A stretch of 64,000 nucleotides of DNA from Nostoc edaphicum CCNP1411 (lineage in GTDB: Bacteria > Cyanobacteriota > Cyanobacteriia > Cyanobacteriales > Nostocaceae). The stretch spans positions 6,781,001 through 6,845,000 of the forward strand of contig NZ_CP054698.1 of the NCBI RefSeq assembly GCF_014023275.1, read 5' to 3'. The notes under the pieces are model-generated. The model was given only the letters and a program-made list of their open reading frames with translations, did no database searches and was not told where the DNA came from. A program made the translations under genes and the position numbers. Positions 38,474 to 47,361 of this stretch are shown one piece after another; position 1 is the stretch's first letter; the number at the start of each line of letters is the position of its first letter.

Positions 38474-39401
38474 CAAAAATGTTATCCAACGCTAGACTCT
38501 TGAAATTGTGGCAATAGGTCAAAGACGTTGTTAAAACTGGTAAAATAGTCTTGGAGTGTAATAGCTGCTTGACCAGTGAATTTAATCCATTTGTAATGGT
38601 AAAGATTTTGAGTAATGGTATCCTACTGGAGTGATGGGAACTGAGGAGTAGCTAAGAGAACAGAAACGTTTTTTCACCCAAAAGCATTTGATTATCTAGG
38701 CTAATCACAGCAACATAGCTGTTGTTAATGACAACGTTCTGTATCTTGTTCAATGTCATAGCCAGTTTCAACGTCCGGGATAATATATTTTATGCTATTT
38801 TAACCAGGAAAGTTGACAAGCTTGTTACACAAAAGACACCACCTTTAATCCGAGTTTATGTAACTTGAACAAGTAATGAAACGGTCACAAGGCAATGACA
38901 AAGCAGTTATCTTTAGTTATTTTTAATTTAAAAATATCAATTTAATAACTAGTTTGTCTAACCACTTTAAAGCATTGAATTAATAAAAACACTAGCATAC
39001 TTTACAGAAACCAAATCATTTCTTTAAAGTTATTTTATAAACAAACATCCACAATTACTGATGTTAATTTGAATAAAATTAAGCAAAAAAGTATAATTTA
39101 CGACTCTATAAATGTATGAGAAATTTTGTTATCTACGGGTTAGCCATAAGTTTGTGCTGAATTAAGTTAACAATGAAAATCTGTTGTCTAGTAAGTCACA
39201 ATTGAATGAATACATAGATAAATTCAATAGCCATAAGTATGTTTTCTCAGAGAAACATCATAATTTAGTCAAAGTTCTTGGTCATTTTTCAATATAAGTC
39301 AAGTTAAAAAGCAAAGTGGTTATTTATAAAGCAAATATTAATTTTTAGTATGTTGCCTAATAAACATAATATGGGTGAAGTAGTCTTTAGTAAAAAGTTG
39401 A

Positions 39402-39429
39402 GTAGGGGCAATTCATGAATTGCCCCTAC
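39402..39429. repeat. Perfect palindromic hairpin
   Basis: GTAGGGGCAATTCA and TGAATTGCCCCTAC form a perfect 28-base palindrome, 15 bases before MITE copy 2. Confidence 0.75.
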
Positions 39430-39444
39430 TGGGAATCGCTATAA

Positions 39445-39606
39445 GAGGTAGTTTGAAAAGTACTTGGCTGTGATTTTAGGCACTTATTGATCCCCCCTAA
39501 CCCTCCTTAAAAAGGGGGAAACTGGAATCAAAGTCCCCCTTTTTAAGGGGGATTAGGGGGATCTAAAAGGATTTGATACATCATTAAGAATTTTTCAAAC
39601 ATCCTC
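39445..39606. mobile_element. MITE family A, copy 2
   Basis: 162 bases, flanked by TAA at 39442-39444 and 39607-39609. It shares terminal inverted repeats (GAGGTAGTTTGAAAAGT; right end TTTTTCAAACATCCTC) and the G/C-run core with the copies at 3721 and 48790. Located in the hglE-hgdB intergenic region. Confidence 0.8.
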
Positions 39607-40178
39607 TAAGAATGTCTTATAATACACAACCTTACTAATAATAATCTGTTAGTAATATCAAATCTGCTTAATAACTAACTATCTGTTGGTATTCAATTGC
39701 TAGACAAAGGATTAGTGACAAGTAACTTTTTTCAGCATCTAATCTTACTGTGATGAAATAATTTAGTGATAGAATCAGGATTTATGCAAAGTTATTTGGT
39801 TGACAAAAATCAAATTTTGCGCCATACTTAATGACAAGTTTATCCAATTTTGAGTTCATTTTTATTAGCGCTTCGTTGTTCTTGAGAGTTAAGTTTTCTG
39901 GTTAGCGCTATTGTATTTTACGCTACTGGATTAGATATCAAATTAGGATATAACTTAGGAAGCTTTGAAGTAACACGCCATTAATTTTCACGCCACAATA
40001 GTAACTTTGGGCGGTAGAAGCGTAGAACAATTCATATAAAACCAATTTAGATCCATCCACATTATTAAGGTAGAAACCCTAGAGGCAAAATCCTCTTGGT
40101 AATTTGCGGATGAGTCTATATCTAATCGACTAAATATAACCAGGCTATCTCCTAAAAAAGCAGAATTGGAATGAAAAT

Positions 40179-41387
40179 ATGGCAGTAAATAAAGAAAGCC
40201 GATTATTCACAAAACCCGTAGGTAGATCGCAAATAATTTTAGCAGCTTCTCTAACTCTAGCGGCTGGATTAATCGCTTTTTATAGTTTGGTACCGTTTTG
40301 GTCTAAACCTAAAGTTGAGACAGCGCCAGCGAATCCTCCAAAAGCTGCTACGCCTGCGAAAGTTGCTGTGACAGCCTTGGGACGTTTGGAGCCAGAAGGC
40401 CAAGTTACTTCTTTGACTGCTCCTGCTTCTAATAATGGGGTACGAGTAGACAGACTATTAGTAAAAGAAGGAGATACGGTTAAAGCAGGGCAATTATTGG
40501 CGTATCTAGAAAATTATGGTCGTTCTAGAACCGCATTGCAACAGGCTTTAGACCAACTGCAAGTTGCCAAAGCTAAACTAGCGCAGGTGAAATCTGGAGC
40601 GAAAACCGGAGATATCGATGCTCAAAAGGCTGCGATCGCACGTTTAGAGCCACAATATAAAGGGGACGTTGCTACCCAAGAGGCGACAATTGCCCGCATC
40701 CAGGCGGAAGTAGACAATGCTCAAGCTGAAAACGATCGCTATCAGCAATTATATAGACAAGGTGCGATCGCGGCTTCAATAGCAGATAGCAAAGCTTTGC
40801 AACTAAAGACTACCCAACAGCAGCTAGCAGAAGCTCAAGCCACCCTCAAGCGAACTCAAGACACATTCCAAGAACAACTCAAGCAAGCACAAGCACAACT
40901 CACCAGTATTAGCGAAGTGCGTAGTGTAGATGTTCAAGTCGCACAAACCGAAGTCAACAGTGCAACAACATCTGTTCAACAAGCAAAAGCCGACTTGGAT
41001 TTAAGTTATATAAAATCTCCCATAAATGGCAAAGTTTTGAAAATTCACGCCAAAACTGGAGAAGTAATCAACACCAACACCGGATTTGCTGAAATAGGTA
41101 AGACATCTCAAATGTATGTGATTGCAGAGGTGTATCAAACCGATGTTCAAAAAGTGCGTGTAGGACAAAAAGCCACCATTAACAGCACTGCATTTAATGG
41201 AACATTAAAAGGAACTGTCAAAGAAATTGGTTGGCAAGTTGATAAACAAAGTATCTTCAGTCTCAACCCTGGTTCAGATACAGACCGCCGAATAATTGAA
41301 GTGAAAATCTCCATCGATAATCCCGCAGATAGTGAGCGGGTGGCTCGTTTAACCAACTTACAGGTAGATGTCGCCATTCAGATTTAG
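40179..41387 (+). CDS. hgdB: HgdB: DevB-like membrane fusion protein
   Basis: 402 residues. One N-terminal transmembrane helix (about 18-40), a lipoyl half-domain (VDRLLVKEGDTVKAGQLLAY), a coiled-coil hairpin of about 170 residues, then the second lipoyl half (SYIKSPINGKVLKIHAKTGE) and a beta-barrel with QTDVQKVRVGQKATI. This is the DevB/HlyD form of periplasmic adaptor. In Anabaena the equivalent HgdB works with HgdC in laying down the heterocyst glycolipid layer. The gene precedes hgdC and hgdA on the same strand, divergent from hglE. No ABC ATPase is encoded in this unit, unlike devBCA. Confidence 0.87.
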   Translation: MAVNKESRLFTKPVGRSQIILAASLTLAAGLIAFYSLVPFWSKPKVETAPANPPKAATPAKVAVTALGRLEPEGQVTSLTAPASNNGVRVDRLLVKEGDTVKAGQLLAYLENYGRSRTALQQALDQLQVAKAKLAQVKSGAKTGDIDAQKAAIARLEPQYKGDVATQEATIARIQAEVDNAQAENDRYQQLYRQGAIAASIADSKALQLKTTQQQLAEAQATLKRTQDTFQEQLKQAQAQLTSISEVRSVDVQVAQTEVNSATTSVQQAKADLDLSYIKSPINGKVLKIHAKTGEVINTNTGFAEIGKTSQMYVIAEVYQTDVQKVRVGQKATINSTAFNGTLKGTVKEIGWQVDKQSIFSLNPGSDTDRRIIEVKISIDNPADSERVARLTNLQVDVAIQI

Positions 41388-41388
41388 T

Positions 41389-41480
41389 AATTGGTCATTA
41401 GGCATTGAACATTAGTCATTTGCAAATGACAAATGACAAATGACAAATGACAAATAAAAAATGACAAATGACAAATAAAT
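41389..41480. repeat. ATGACAA heptad repeats running into hgdC
   Basis: At least six tandem ATGACAA units plus variants fill the hgdB-hgdC gap and extend over the first possible ATG of hgdC. Confidence 0.75.
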
Positions 41481-41482
41481 CC

Positions 41483-42661
41483 ATGATTTTCAAAATTCCT
41501 TTAGCATGGCTACAGCTAGCCCAGCAAAAAGTTCGTTTACTAGTAGCTGTAGCCGGAATTGGTTTTATTGTGCTGCTAATGTTTGTGCAACTTGGTTTTC
41601 AAGATGCCCTTTATTCCAGTGCAACTGCTGTACATCAAAATCTCAAGGGAGATTTATTTTTAGTTAGTTCGCAATATAAATCTTTGACCTCAAATCAAAG
41701 TTTTTCGCGGACTCGTTTGTATCAATCTCTGGGGTTTAATGGCGTAGAGTCAGTTAGCCCCATGTATTTGCAATTTGCCAAACTAAAAAATCCGGCAACT
41801 GGTGAGAAATATTCAATATACGTTATTGGTTTCGATCCAGGTAGACCTGTGATGAATATCCCAGAAGTTGAAAAAAATTTAGATAAACTCAAAACTCCCG
41901 ATGTCATGCTTTTTGACCGGGGTTCTCGCCCAGAATTTGGCCCAATAGCTGAAAAATTTAATGCGGGAGAGACTGCACAGACAATTGAAATATTTCCCTT
42001 CAATTCATTAATTGGTTATCGGGTTAGAATCGGTGGCTTATTCACATTAGGGCCTTCCTTTGGGGTAGATGGAAATTTACTCGTTAGTGATTCAACTTTC
42101 TTGAGGATAAATCCTAATACTCGTCCGGCAGATATGATTGATGTCGGTTTGATTTCCCTCAAACCTGGTACTAATGCAGAAACAGTACTAAAAAATTTGC
42201 AAGCAAGTTTGCCTAATGATGTCCAAGTTTTTACCCGCCAAGGCTTCATTGATTTTGAGAAACAATACTGGGCTGTCAGAACACCCATTGGTTTTATTCT
42301 TAACTTGATGTTGACAATGGCTGCGGTTGTTGGGGTGGTTATTGTTTATCAAATTCTTTACAGCAATATTGCTACACAGTTCGTTGCTTACGCCACTTTA
42401 AAAGCCATCGGTTATGCCAATAGCTATTTATTAAATGTGGTATTTCAACAAGCTTTGATTTTAGCAATTTTAGGTTATATCCCAGGATTTATTACTTCTG
42501 TTTTGTTATATAGCTTTGCAGCAGAAGCAACTAAACTACCAATAATGATGACCACTAATAATGCAGTGATTGTCTTAACTTCAACAGTTTTAATGTGCAT
42601 AACATCAGGAGCGCTTGCGATCAACAAACTCCGCTCCGCAGATCCGGGAGATATTTTCTAA
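41483..42661 (+). CDS. hgdC: HgdC: DevC-like ABC transporter permease
   Basis: 392 residues from the ATG at 41483 (MIFKIPLAWLQLAQQKVR). An in-frame ATG at 41468 belongs to the heptad repeat and adds MTNKS, so the inner start is preferred. The protein has one N-terminal helix (VRLLVAVAGIGFIVLLMFVQ), a periplasmic domain of about 200 residues and three C-terminal helices, as in the MacB/FtsX/DevC permease family. It should pair with HgdB to move glycolipid to the heterocyst envelope, using an ATPase encoded elsewhere. The 3' end is followed by a family C palindrome before hgdA. Confidence 0.87.
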   Translation: MIFKIPLAWLQLAQQKVRLLVAVAGIGFIVLLMFVQLGFQDALYSSATAVHQNLKGDLFLVSSQYKSLTSNQSFSRTRLYQSLGFNGVESVSPMYLQFAKLKNPATGEKYSIYVIGFDPGRPVMNIPEVEKNLDKLKTPDVMLFDRGSRPEFGPIAEKFNAGETAQTIEIFPFNSLIGYRVRIGGLFTLGPSFGVDGNLLVSDSTFLRINPNTRPADMIDVGLISLKPGTNAETVLKNLQASLPNDVQVFTRQGFIDFEKQYWAVRTPIGFILNLMLTMAAVVGVVIVYQILYSNIATQFVAYATLKAIGYANSYLLNVVFQQALILAILGYIPGFITSVLLYSFAAEATKLPIMMTTNNAVIVLTSTVLMCITSGALAINKLRSADPGDIF

Positions 42662-42702
42662 CCAAAACAACTTGCTCAGAACAACTTGTTAAAGATAAGC
42701 AA

Positions 42703-42736
42703 GTTCGTAGTAAGGACTTTAGTCCTTACTACAAAC
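42703..42736. repeat. Dispersed palindrome, family C, short copy
   Basis: GTTCGTAGTAAGGACT and AGTCCTTACTACAAAC form a 34-base near-perfect hairpin downstream of hgdC. It is a shortened member of the family at 30872 and 53979 and may act as a terminator. Confidence 0.7.
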
Positions 42737-42796
42737 TATCAAAACTAGCACTTTTCTTTTAATCAAAAAATCCAAAATTGGTATAACCCTTACTAT

Positions 42797-43801
42797 ATGA
42801 ACCTCAACAACAAAACCCTCCTAATTACTGGGATTAATGAATTTGTCGGTTTGCGTACAGCCGAGTTAGCCATAGCGCAAGGAATGAAGGTTCGGGGACT
42901 ACAAAGTTCTACAGAACAGAACAAACAATTACAGAATTTAGGTGTAGAGGTAATTATTGGTAGTATTACCGATTCTACTATTGCTCAAAAGGCTTGTCAG
43001 GGAGTAGATATCGTTTTACATACAGAGCAAATTGCCGAAGAAGCTGGTGCAATTAAGCATTTTCGTGATGTGAATGTTGGCGGTAGCGTCAACATAGCTG
43101 AAGCCGCTAAACAAGCTGGTGTCAAAACATTTGTGCATTTATCCAGTGTGATGGTTTACGGTTTCAACTATCCTGATGGTGTTACAGAATCCGGCCCACT
43201 TTCTGGCGAAAATAATCCCTACTGTCAAACGAAAATAGAAGCTGAAACAGCAGTATTAGAACTGAATCATCCTCCAGATTTGGGTATCATTGTTATTCGA
43301 GCCGGTGATGTTTACGGCCCAGGAAGTATCCCCTGGATAGTCAGACCAATTCTGATGATGCGCCAAAAGTTATTTGCCTGTGCCAATGATGCTAAAGGAG
43401 TTATCAATCACGTATATATAGATAATCTGATTAATGGCATCTTTCTCGCGATAGAAAAAGAAACCTACGGTGAAATATTTAATATCACCGATGGACAAGA
43501 AACTTCGTGGAAAGAGTATTTTATGCGTTTAGCAGCAATGGAAGATTTACAAGCACCCCTTTCATTGTCGAAAGATGAAATCAAGTTGTTTCTAAAGCTA
43601 CGCGTTCAAGGACAAAAACTTTTTCGGAAAAAAGTTGATATCTTACCAGAGTCTATAGATTTTATGACTCGTCCCTACGCTTGTTCTATTGTCAAAGCAC
43701 AAAACCTGTTAAATTATAAACCAGCAATTGACCTCGAAGAAGGAATGCAGCGAACACATGAATGGCTGCAAAAAACAGATATTCAAAGCTTGATGAAATA
43801 A
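42797..43801 (+). CDS. hgdA: HgdA: NAD-dependent sugar epimerase/dehydratase family protein
   Basis: 334 residues of the extended SDR fold. The cofactor loop reads TGINEFVG (11-18), keeping the outer glycines but replacing the middle one of GxxGxxG. The catalytic LSSVMVYG (Ser116/117) and YCQTK (Tyr142, Lys146) are intact. In Anabaena, HgdA is described as a UDP-galactose 4-epimerase that affects the glycolipid composition of heterocysts. It follows hgdBC by 135 bases on the same strand. The product could supply or adjust the sugar nucleotide used by HglT, but the substrate cannot be read from sequence. Confidence 0.82.
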   Translation: MNLNNKTLLITGINEFVGLRTAELAIAQGMKVRGLQSSTEQNKQLQNLGVEVIIGSITDSTIAQKACQGVDIVLHTEQIAEEAGAIKHFRDVNVGGSVNIAEAAKQAGVKTFVHLSSVMVYGFNYPDGVTESGPLSGENNPYCQTKIEAETAVLELNHPPDLGIIVIRAGDVYGPGSIPWIVRPILMMRQKLFACANDAKGVINHVYIDNLINGIFLAIEKETYGEIFNITDGQETSWKEYFMRLAAMEDLQAPLSLSKDEIKLFLKLRVQGQKLFRKKVDILPESIDFMTRPYACSIVKAQNLLNYKPAIDLEEGMQRTHEWLQKTDIQSLMK

Positions 43802-43816
43802 TCCCCAGATTTTTTA

Positions 43817-43935
43817 GAATTCAGGAGCCAGGAGTCAGAATTCAGAATGATTACAAAATAAAGAAGCTAGAGTACGCTTGATTTTATTGAAATTATTAAG
43901 CTTGCTATCAAAGTATTCTGAATTCTGAATTCTTC
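43817..43935. repeat. GAATTCAG-type repeats
   Basis: AATTCAGGAGCCAGGAGTCA at the left and TTCTGAATTCTGAATTCTT at the right are inverted sets of the same repeat type as at 14517 and 17605, about 65 bases apart, between hgdA and the GT2 gene. Confidence 0.6.
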
Positions 43936-44008
43936 CGTTGCATCTGCCTAACAATTATCTGCAATTAAGCATAAAATAATCCACAGATTTTCCGAATACT
44001 TGTTTTCT

Positions 44009-44992
44009 ATGAGTAGTAATCAGCCACGATTAAGCATCGGATTACCTGTATACAATGGTGAAAAATTTATCAAAGCAGCCATAGATTCACTCTTGGATCA
44101 GACCTTTGAAGATTTTGAATTAATTATTTCAGATAATGCATCTACAGATAAAACTGAGGAAATTTGTAGAGCTTACGCCGAACAAGACAAACGTATTTGT
44201 TACTACCGTAATGACAAGAATATAGGTTGCGCTCGTAACTTTAATCGCGTCTTTCAATTGTCTTCGGGTGAGTATTTTAAATGGGCAGCCTATGATGATC
44301 TACATTCTCCAGATTTTATCAAGAAGTGTGTTGAGGTGCTTGACCAAGATCCTAGCATAATCTTGTGTCACTCCCAGGCATATTTCATTGATGAACAGGG
44401 GAATTATCTCCAAAATTACAATATCAAACTCAAGGCAGATGCACTAAAACCACACGAGCGTTTTCACGAATTGCTAATCAAACATTTATGTTATCAATGT
44501 TATGGAGTAATTCGCGCCAGTGCCCTGAGAATGATACCACCTATGGGTGGTTATGGTAATGCAGATGGAATTCTCTTGTTAAGGCTTGGTCTTCTTGGTC
44601 GGTTTTATGAAATCCCTGAATACCTGTTTTTTCCCAGAAGCCATCCACAACAATCAATGAGTATGTTCTTTCCCAATTACTTACTGTTCGCTGATAAGAA
44701 TGACAAATCATTATTGAGTACAATGCCTGATTATTATGCATATTCAGTGTGGTTTGATTCAGCAAAGAAAGGACAAATTTTATTACCACATTGGAGAATA
44801 ATCTGGGAGTATATACTTTCTATTTGGCTTAGTCCGCTGAGTTTGGATGAGCGGCTGTGTTGTCATAGAAGTCTACATCAGCAGTTGAAAGGGACAGAAT
44901 ATCTTTTGCTGAAAGATTTGCTAATAGCACTGCAAAGACTATGGAAAGGTTCGCAACCTCTATCAATGCAAGAACAGCAAGTCACACTTTAA
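44009..44992 (+). CDS. Family 2 glycosyltransferase
   Basis: About 327 residues from the ATG at 44009; the frame also has a TTG at 44000. The GT-A fold is clear: LSIGLPVYNGEKFIKAAIDSLL, FELIISDNASTDKTEEIC and the YDDLHSPDFI region, with Asp-Asp standing for the DxD metal site. The rest lacks transmembrane helices, so it is soluble or peripheral. It lies between hgdA and a DUF2141 gene within the glycolipid island. It could glycosylate envelope polysaccharide or lipid. It is not HglT, which belongs to a different fold (GT-B, family 4). Confidence 0.85.
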   Translation: MSSNQPRLSIGLPVYNGEKFIKAAIDSLLDQTFEDFELIISDNASTDKTEEICRAYAEQDKRICYYRNDKNIGCARNFNRVFQLSSGEYFKWAAYDDLHSPDFIKKCVEVLDQDPSIILCHSQAYFIDEQGNYLQNYNIKLKADALKPHERFHELLIKHLCYQCYGVIRASALRMIPPMGGYGNADGILLLRLGLLGRFYEIPEYLFFPRSHPQQSMSMFFPNYLLFADKNDKSLLSTMPDYYAYSVWFDSAKKGQILLPHWRIIWEYILSIWLSPLSLDERLCCHRSLHQQLKGTEYLLLKDLLIALQRLWKGSQPLSMQEQQVTL

Positions 44993-45070
44993 ACAAATCA
45001 GTTCAGAAATAAAAGCTGCGATCGCCAGCTTTTTATCAGTTCAAAATCATCTATTATTCACTACAAAATT

Positions 45071-45538
45071 ATGCTGAAACTATCTCAACTATCTCATGTT
45101 TTGCTTGCTACTTTAGTGAGCCTCAGCTTTGCTAAAACAGTGAATGCAGAGCCAACAACAACACTAAGTGTGGTTGTAAATGGAATACGTCACCAAAAAG
45201 GTGAGGTTTGCTTCAGAGTTTACGCAAGTGAAAAAGGATTTCCGATGAGTAGTACTAGTGAAGCTCAAAGTGGCTGCGCTAAGATTACTGGCAATTCTGT
45301 AACAAAAGAATTTTCCGGCTTGAAGCCTGGAACTTATGCTGTCGCCGTAGTTGATGATCAAAATGGCGATCGCAAACTCAATAAAGACTTTTTCGGTATT
45401 CCCACAGAAGGTTTTGGTATTTCCAAAAATCCAACTGTATCCATACAAACAGGTACACCAAAGTTTCGTGATGCCAGTTTTGTTGTAAACAAAAATACAA
45501 CTGTCAATATCATCATGAAATATTCGCTGGATTCGTAA
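45071..45538 (+). CDS. Exported DUF2141 protein
   Basis: 155 residues with a signal peptide (MLKLSQLSHVLLATLVSLSF, likely cleaved after NAE). The mature part matches DUF2141, a beta-sandwich domain: KGEVCFRVYASEKGFP, FSGLKPGTYAVAVVDDQNGD and FGIPTEGFGISKNP are typical. The role of the family is unknown; it is found near envelope glycosyltransferases and carotenoid genes. Two cysteines (in EVCF and SGCA) may form a disulfide. It lies 78 bases after the GT2 gene, so co-transcription is possible. Confidence 0.85.
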   Translation: MLKLSQLSHVLLATLVSLSFAKTVNAEPTTTLSVVVNGIRHQKGEVCFRVYASEKGFPMSSTSEAQSGCAKITGNSVTKEFSGLKPGTYAVAVVDDQNGDRKLNKDFFGIPTEGFGISKNPTVSIQTGTPKFRDASFVVNKNTTVNIIMKYSLDS

Positions 45539-45611
45539 AGGCGACTGGGGAAGAAGCAGGGGAGCAGGGGGCAGGGGGCAGAGGGAGAATAAAAATTACC
45601 TCTTTCCCCTC

Positions 45612-45661
45612 TGCCCAATACCCAATACCCAATGCCCCATGCCCCATTCCCCATTCCCAAT
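45612..45661. repeat. CCCAATA/CCCCATT heptad tandem repeats
   Basis: Seven units of CCCAATA, CCCCATG or CCCCATT immediately upstream of the second GT2 gene; together with the preceding G-rich stretch (45545-45585) they can form a partial hairpin. Confidence 0.7.
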
Positions 45662-45691
45662 CTCTTAATTCTGTCGGAGACTAAAAAATTA

Positions 45692-46951
45692 ATGGAAGAT
45701 TTGGCAATATTTCTATCTAAGTCTTTGACGGGTTGGTTGTTTATTCAGGTGTGTTTCACCCTTGTCTTTATATGGTATCTGCGCTCATCTAAAAAAAACT
45801 TATTACCAGATGATCAGTTACCCAAAACCGCAGTAATTCTTTGCTTACGCGGAGCTGATCCGTTTTTGCCTAGATGTTTGCGATCGCTCCTAAATCAAAA
45901 CTATCCACAGTATGATTTAAAATTAATCGTTGATAGCCACGAAGATCCCGCTTGGAAAATTGCCAGTGAAACCATCACAGAGCAAGAAGCGACCAACGTT
46001 CAAATTAGCTCTTTGAGAATAGTACGCAACAATTGTAGTCTCAAATGTAGCTCTTTAATCCAAGCTGTCGGTGAGTTGGATGATTCTTACAAGGTGGTTG
46101 CTTTAGTAGATGCTGATACTATAGTCCATGTGAATTGGCTCAGAGAATTAGTCAGTCCTTTAAGGGATGCGAAAGTAGGGGCGACAACAGGTAATCGTTG
46201 GTATGTACCTACAGGCAGGTATTGGGGATCTTTAGTGCGCTACGCCGGCAATGTATCCACAGTCGTGCAAATGTTTATCTTCCAAATCCCTTGGGGTGGA
46301 ACTTTGGCTGTGAAAACAGAAGTGCTTCGCCAAACAGAACTGCTTGATAAGTGGGGACAAGCTTTAGGCGAAGATTTTATGATGCACGACATCCTCAAAA
46401 AACAGGGGTTGCAAATAAAGTTTGTGCCTTCGCTGTTGACGGTAAATCGTGAAGAGACTGATTTATTCAATTTAATAGATTATCTCAAGCGCCTCATTCT
46501 TTATTCTCGACTCTATCACCCACGTTGGTTAGCTTTAGTTAGTGAGGCTGTTTCTAGCATTTTGTTTCCGACTACAGTTATCATCTTAGTTCTAGAGTCG
46601 TTGTTACAGGCAAAATGGGAAGCTGCGGCTCTCTTGTTAGGCTGCTATGGAGTCTATACTGTCGGATTACTCTTGATCATGCTTGTGTTGGAATTAGAGA
46701 TACAGCGAGTGATTCGCTCTAATGACCAGGCGATCGCAAAATTATCAGTTGCTACAATCATCAAAATGTTGATTGCAATTCCCTTAACGCAGTGGGTTTA
46801 TGGGTTAGCGATGCTATCATCCCTGTGGACATCAACAGTCACCTGGCGCGGTGTCAGCTATCGAGTTCAAGGGCCCTGGAATGTCCGGCTAATTGAATAT
46901 CGCCCTTATCAATGGTTAGATCAGCCTATTGATAGCAAGGTTTCTCTTTGA
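45692..46951 (+). CDS. Membrane-bound family 2 glycosyltransferase
   Basis: About 419 residues from ATG 45692. The frame could begin at 45632, but those 20 codons come from the heptad repeat and are unlike protein. One N-terminal helix (LTGWLFIQVCFTLVFIW), a GT-A domain (AVILCLRGADPFLPRCLRSL, then VALVDADTIVHVNWL with DAD as the metal site, and GEDFMMHDILKK for the catalytic ED), and about four C-terminal helices. This resembles processive or ceramide-type GT21/GT2 enzymes. It lies in the glycolipid island next to hglT; its product is unknown. Confidence 0.85.
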   Translation: MEDLAIFLSKSLTGWLFIQVCFTLVFIWYLRSSKKNLLPDDQLPKTAVILCLRGADPFLPRCLRSLLNQNYPQYDLKLIVDSHEDPAWKIASETITEQEATNVQISSLRIVRNNCSLKCSSLIQAVGELDDSYKVVALVDADTIVHVNWLRELVSPLRDAKVGATTGNRWYVPTGRYWGSLVRYAGNVSTVVQMFIFQIPWGGTLAVKTEVLRQTELLDKWGQALGEDFMMHDILKKQGLQIKFVPSLLTVNREETDLFNLIDYLKRLILYSRLYHPRWLALVSEAVSSILFPTTVIILVLESLLQAKWEAAALLLGCYGVYTVGLLLIMLVLELEIQRVIRSNDQAIAKLSVATIIKMLIAIPLTQWVYGLAMLSSLWTSTVTWRGVSYRVQGPWNVRLIEYRPYQWLDQPIDSKVSL

Positions 46952-47361
46952 ACTAAATCGCTAAATATGAACTAGGGTATGAAAGTTATTACACTAAACA
47001 TTCCCTAGTATTCAAATTATATTATCTTATATTTAGTAGAACTATATTAGCTATAACCCTTGTCAGAATACACGCTTTCTCTTATTGATCAGCAAAATGT
47101 ATTTGCATTAATGACAAGGGTTTAGACAAATATATTAAGGGGAATTTTGACTTAGTAATTTGGATGTTTTGATAGTTTAAATCCAGGTTTATAAACATCC
47201 ACTTCAAAATCGACAATTTCGGCTATTTGACAATGCGTAAATCCTTAGTCTAACTGTATTAGTGGTAATTTCTGAACCAAATAATCAGGATGTTCATGAA
47301 ACATAAGCTGCGTAAATCCTAAATTCAAAACCAGCATTTTCGTGAAATACTCCCTTTTTTT
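46952..47361. other. hglT upstream region with inverted repeat
   Basis: 410 bases with no gene. At 47055-47122 the ends AACCCTTGTCA and TGACAAGGGTT form an 11-base inverted repeat around an AT-rich interior. The rest should contain the hglT promoter; no recognised regulatory box was seen. Confidence 0.45.

Larger units (their letters stand above)
38258..40178. other. 1.9-kb gene-free regulatory region between hglE and hgdB
   Basis: An AT-rich stretch with no supportable ORF on either strand. It must hold the divergent promoters of the glycolipid synthase and export genes. It includes a dispersed repeat (38443-38473), a perfect hairpin (39402-39429) and a MITE (39445-39606). No NtcA box fitting GTA-N8-TAC was found by eye. 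A long leader or an unannotated small RNA is possible. Confidence 0.5.

Noticed and set aside
38258..40178. NtcA-type GTA-N8-TAC boxes
   Set aside because: Reading by eye found no full match near either start; a matrix scan is needed before any claim.
45632..45691. N-terminal extension of the second GT2 protein
   Set aside because: The 20 codons come from the CCCCATT heptad repeat; the ATG at 45692 gives the expected membrane helix.
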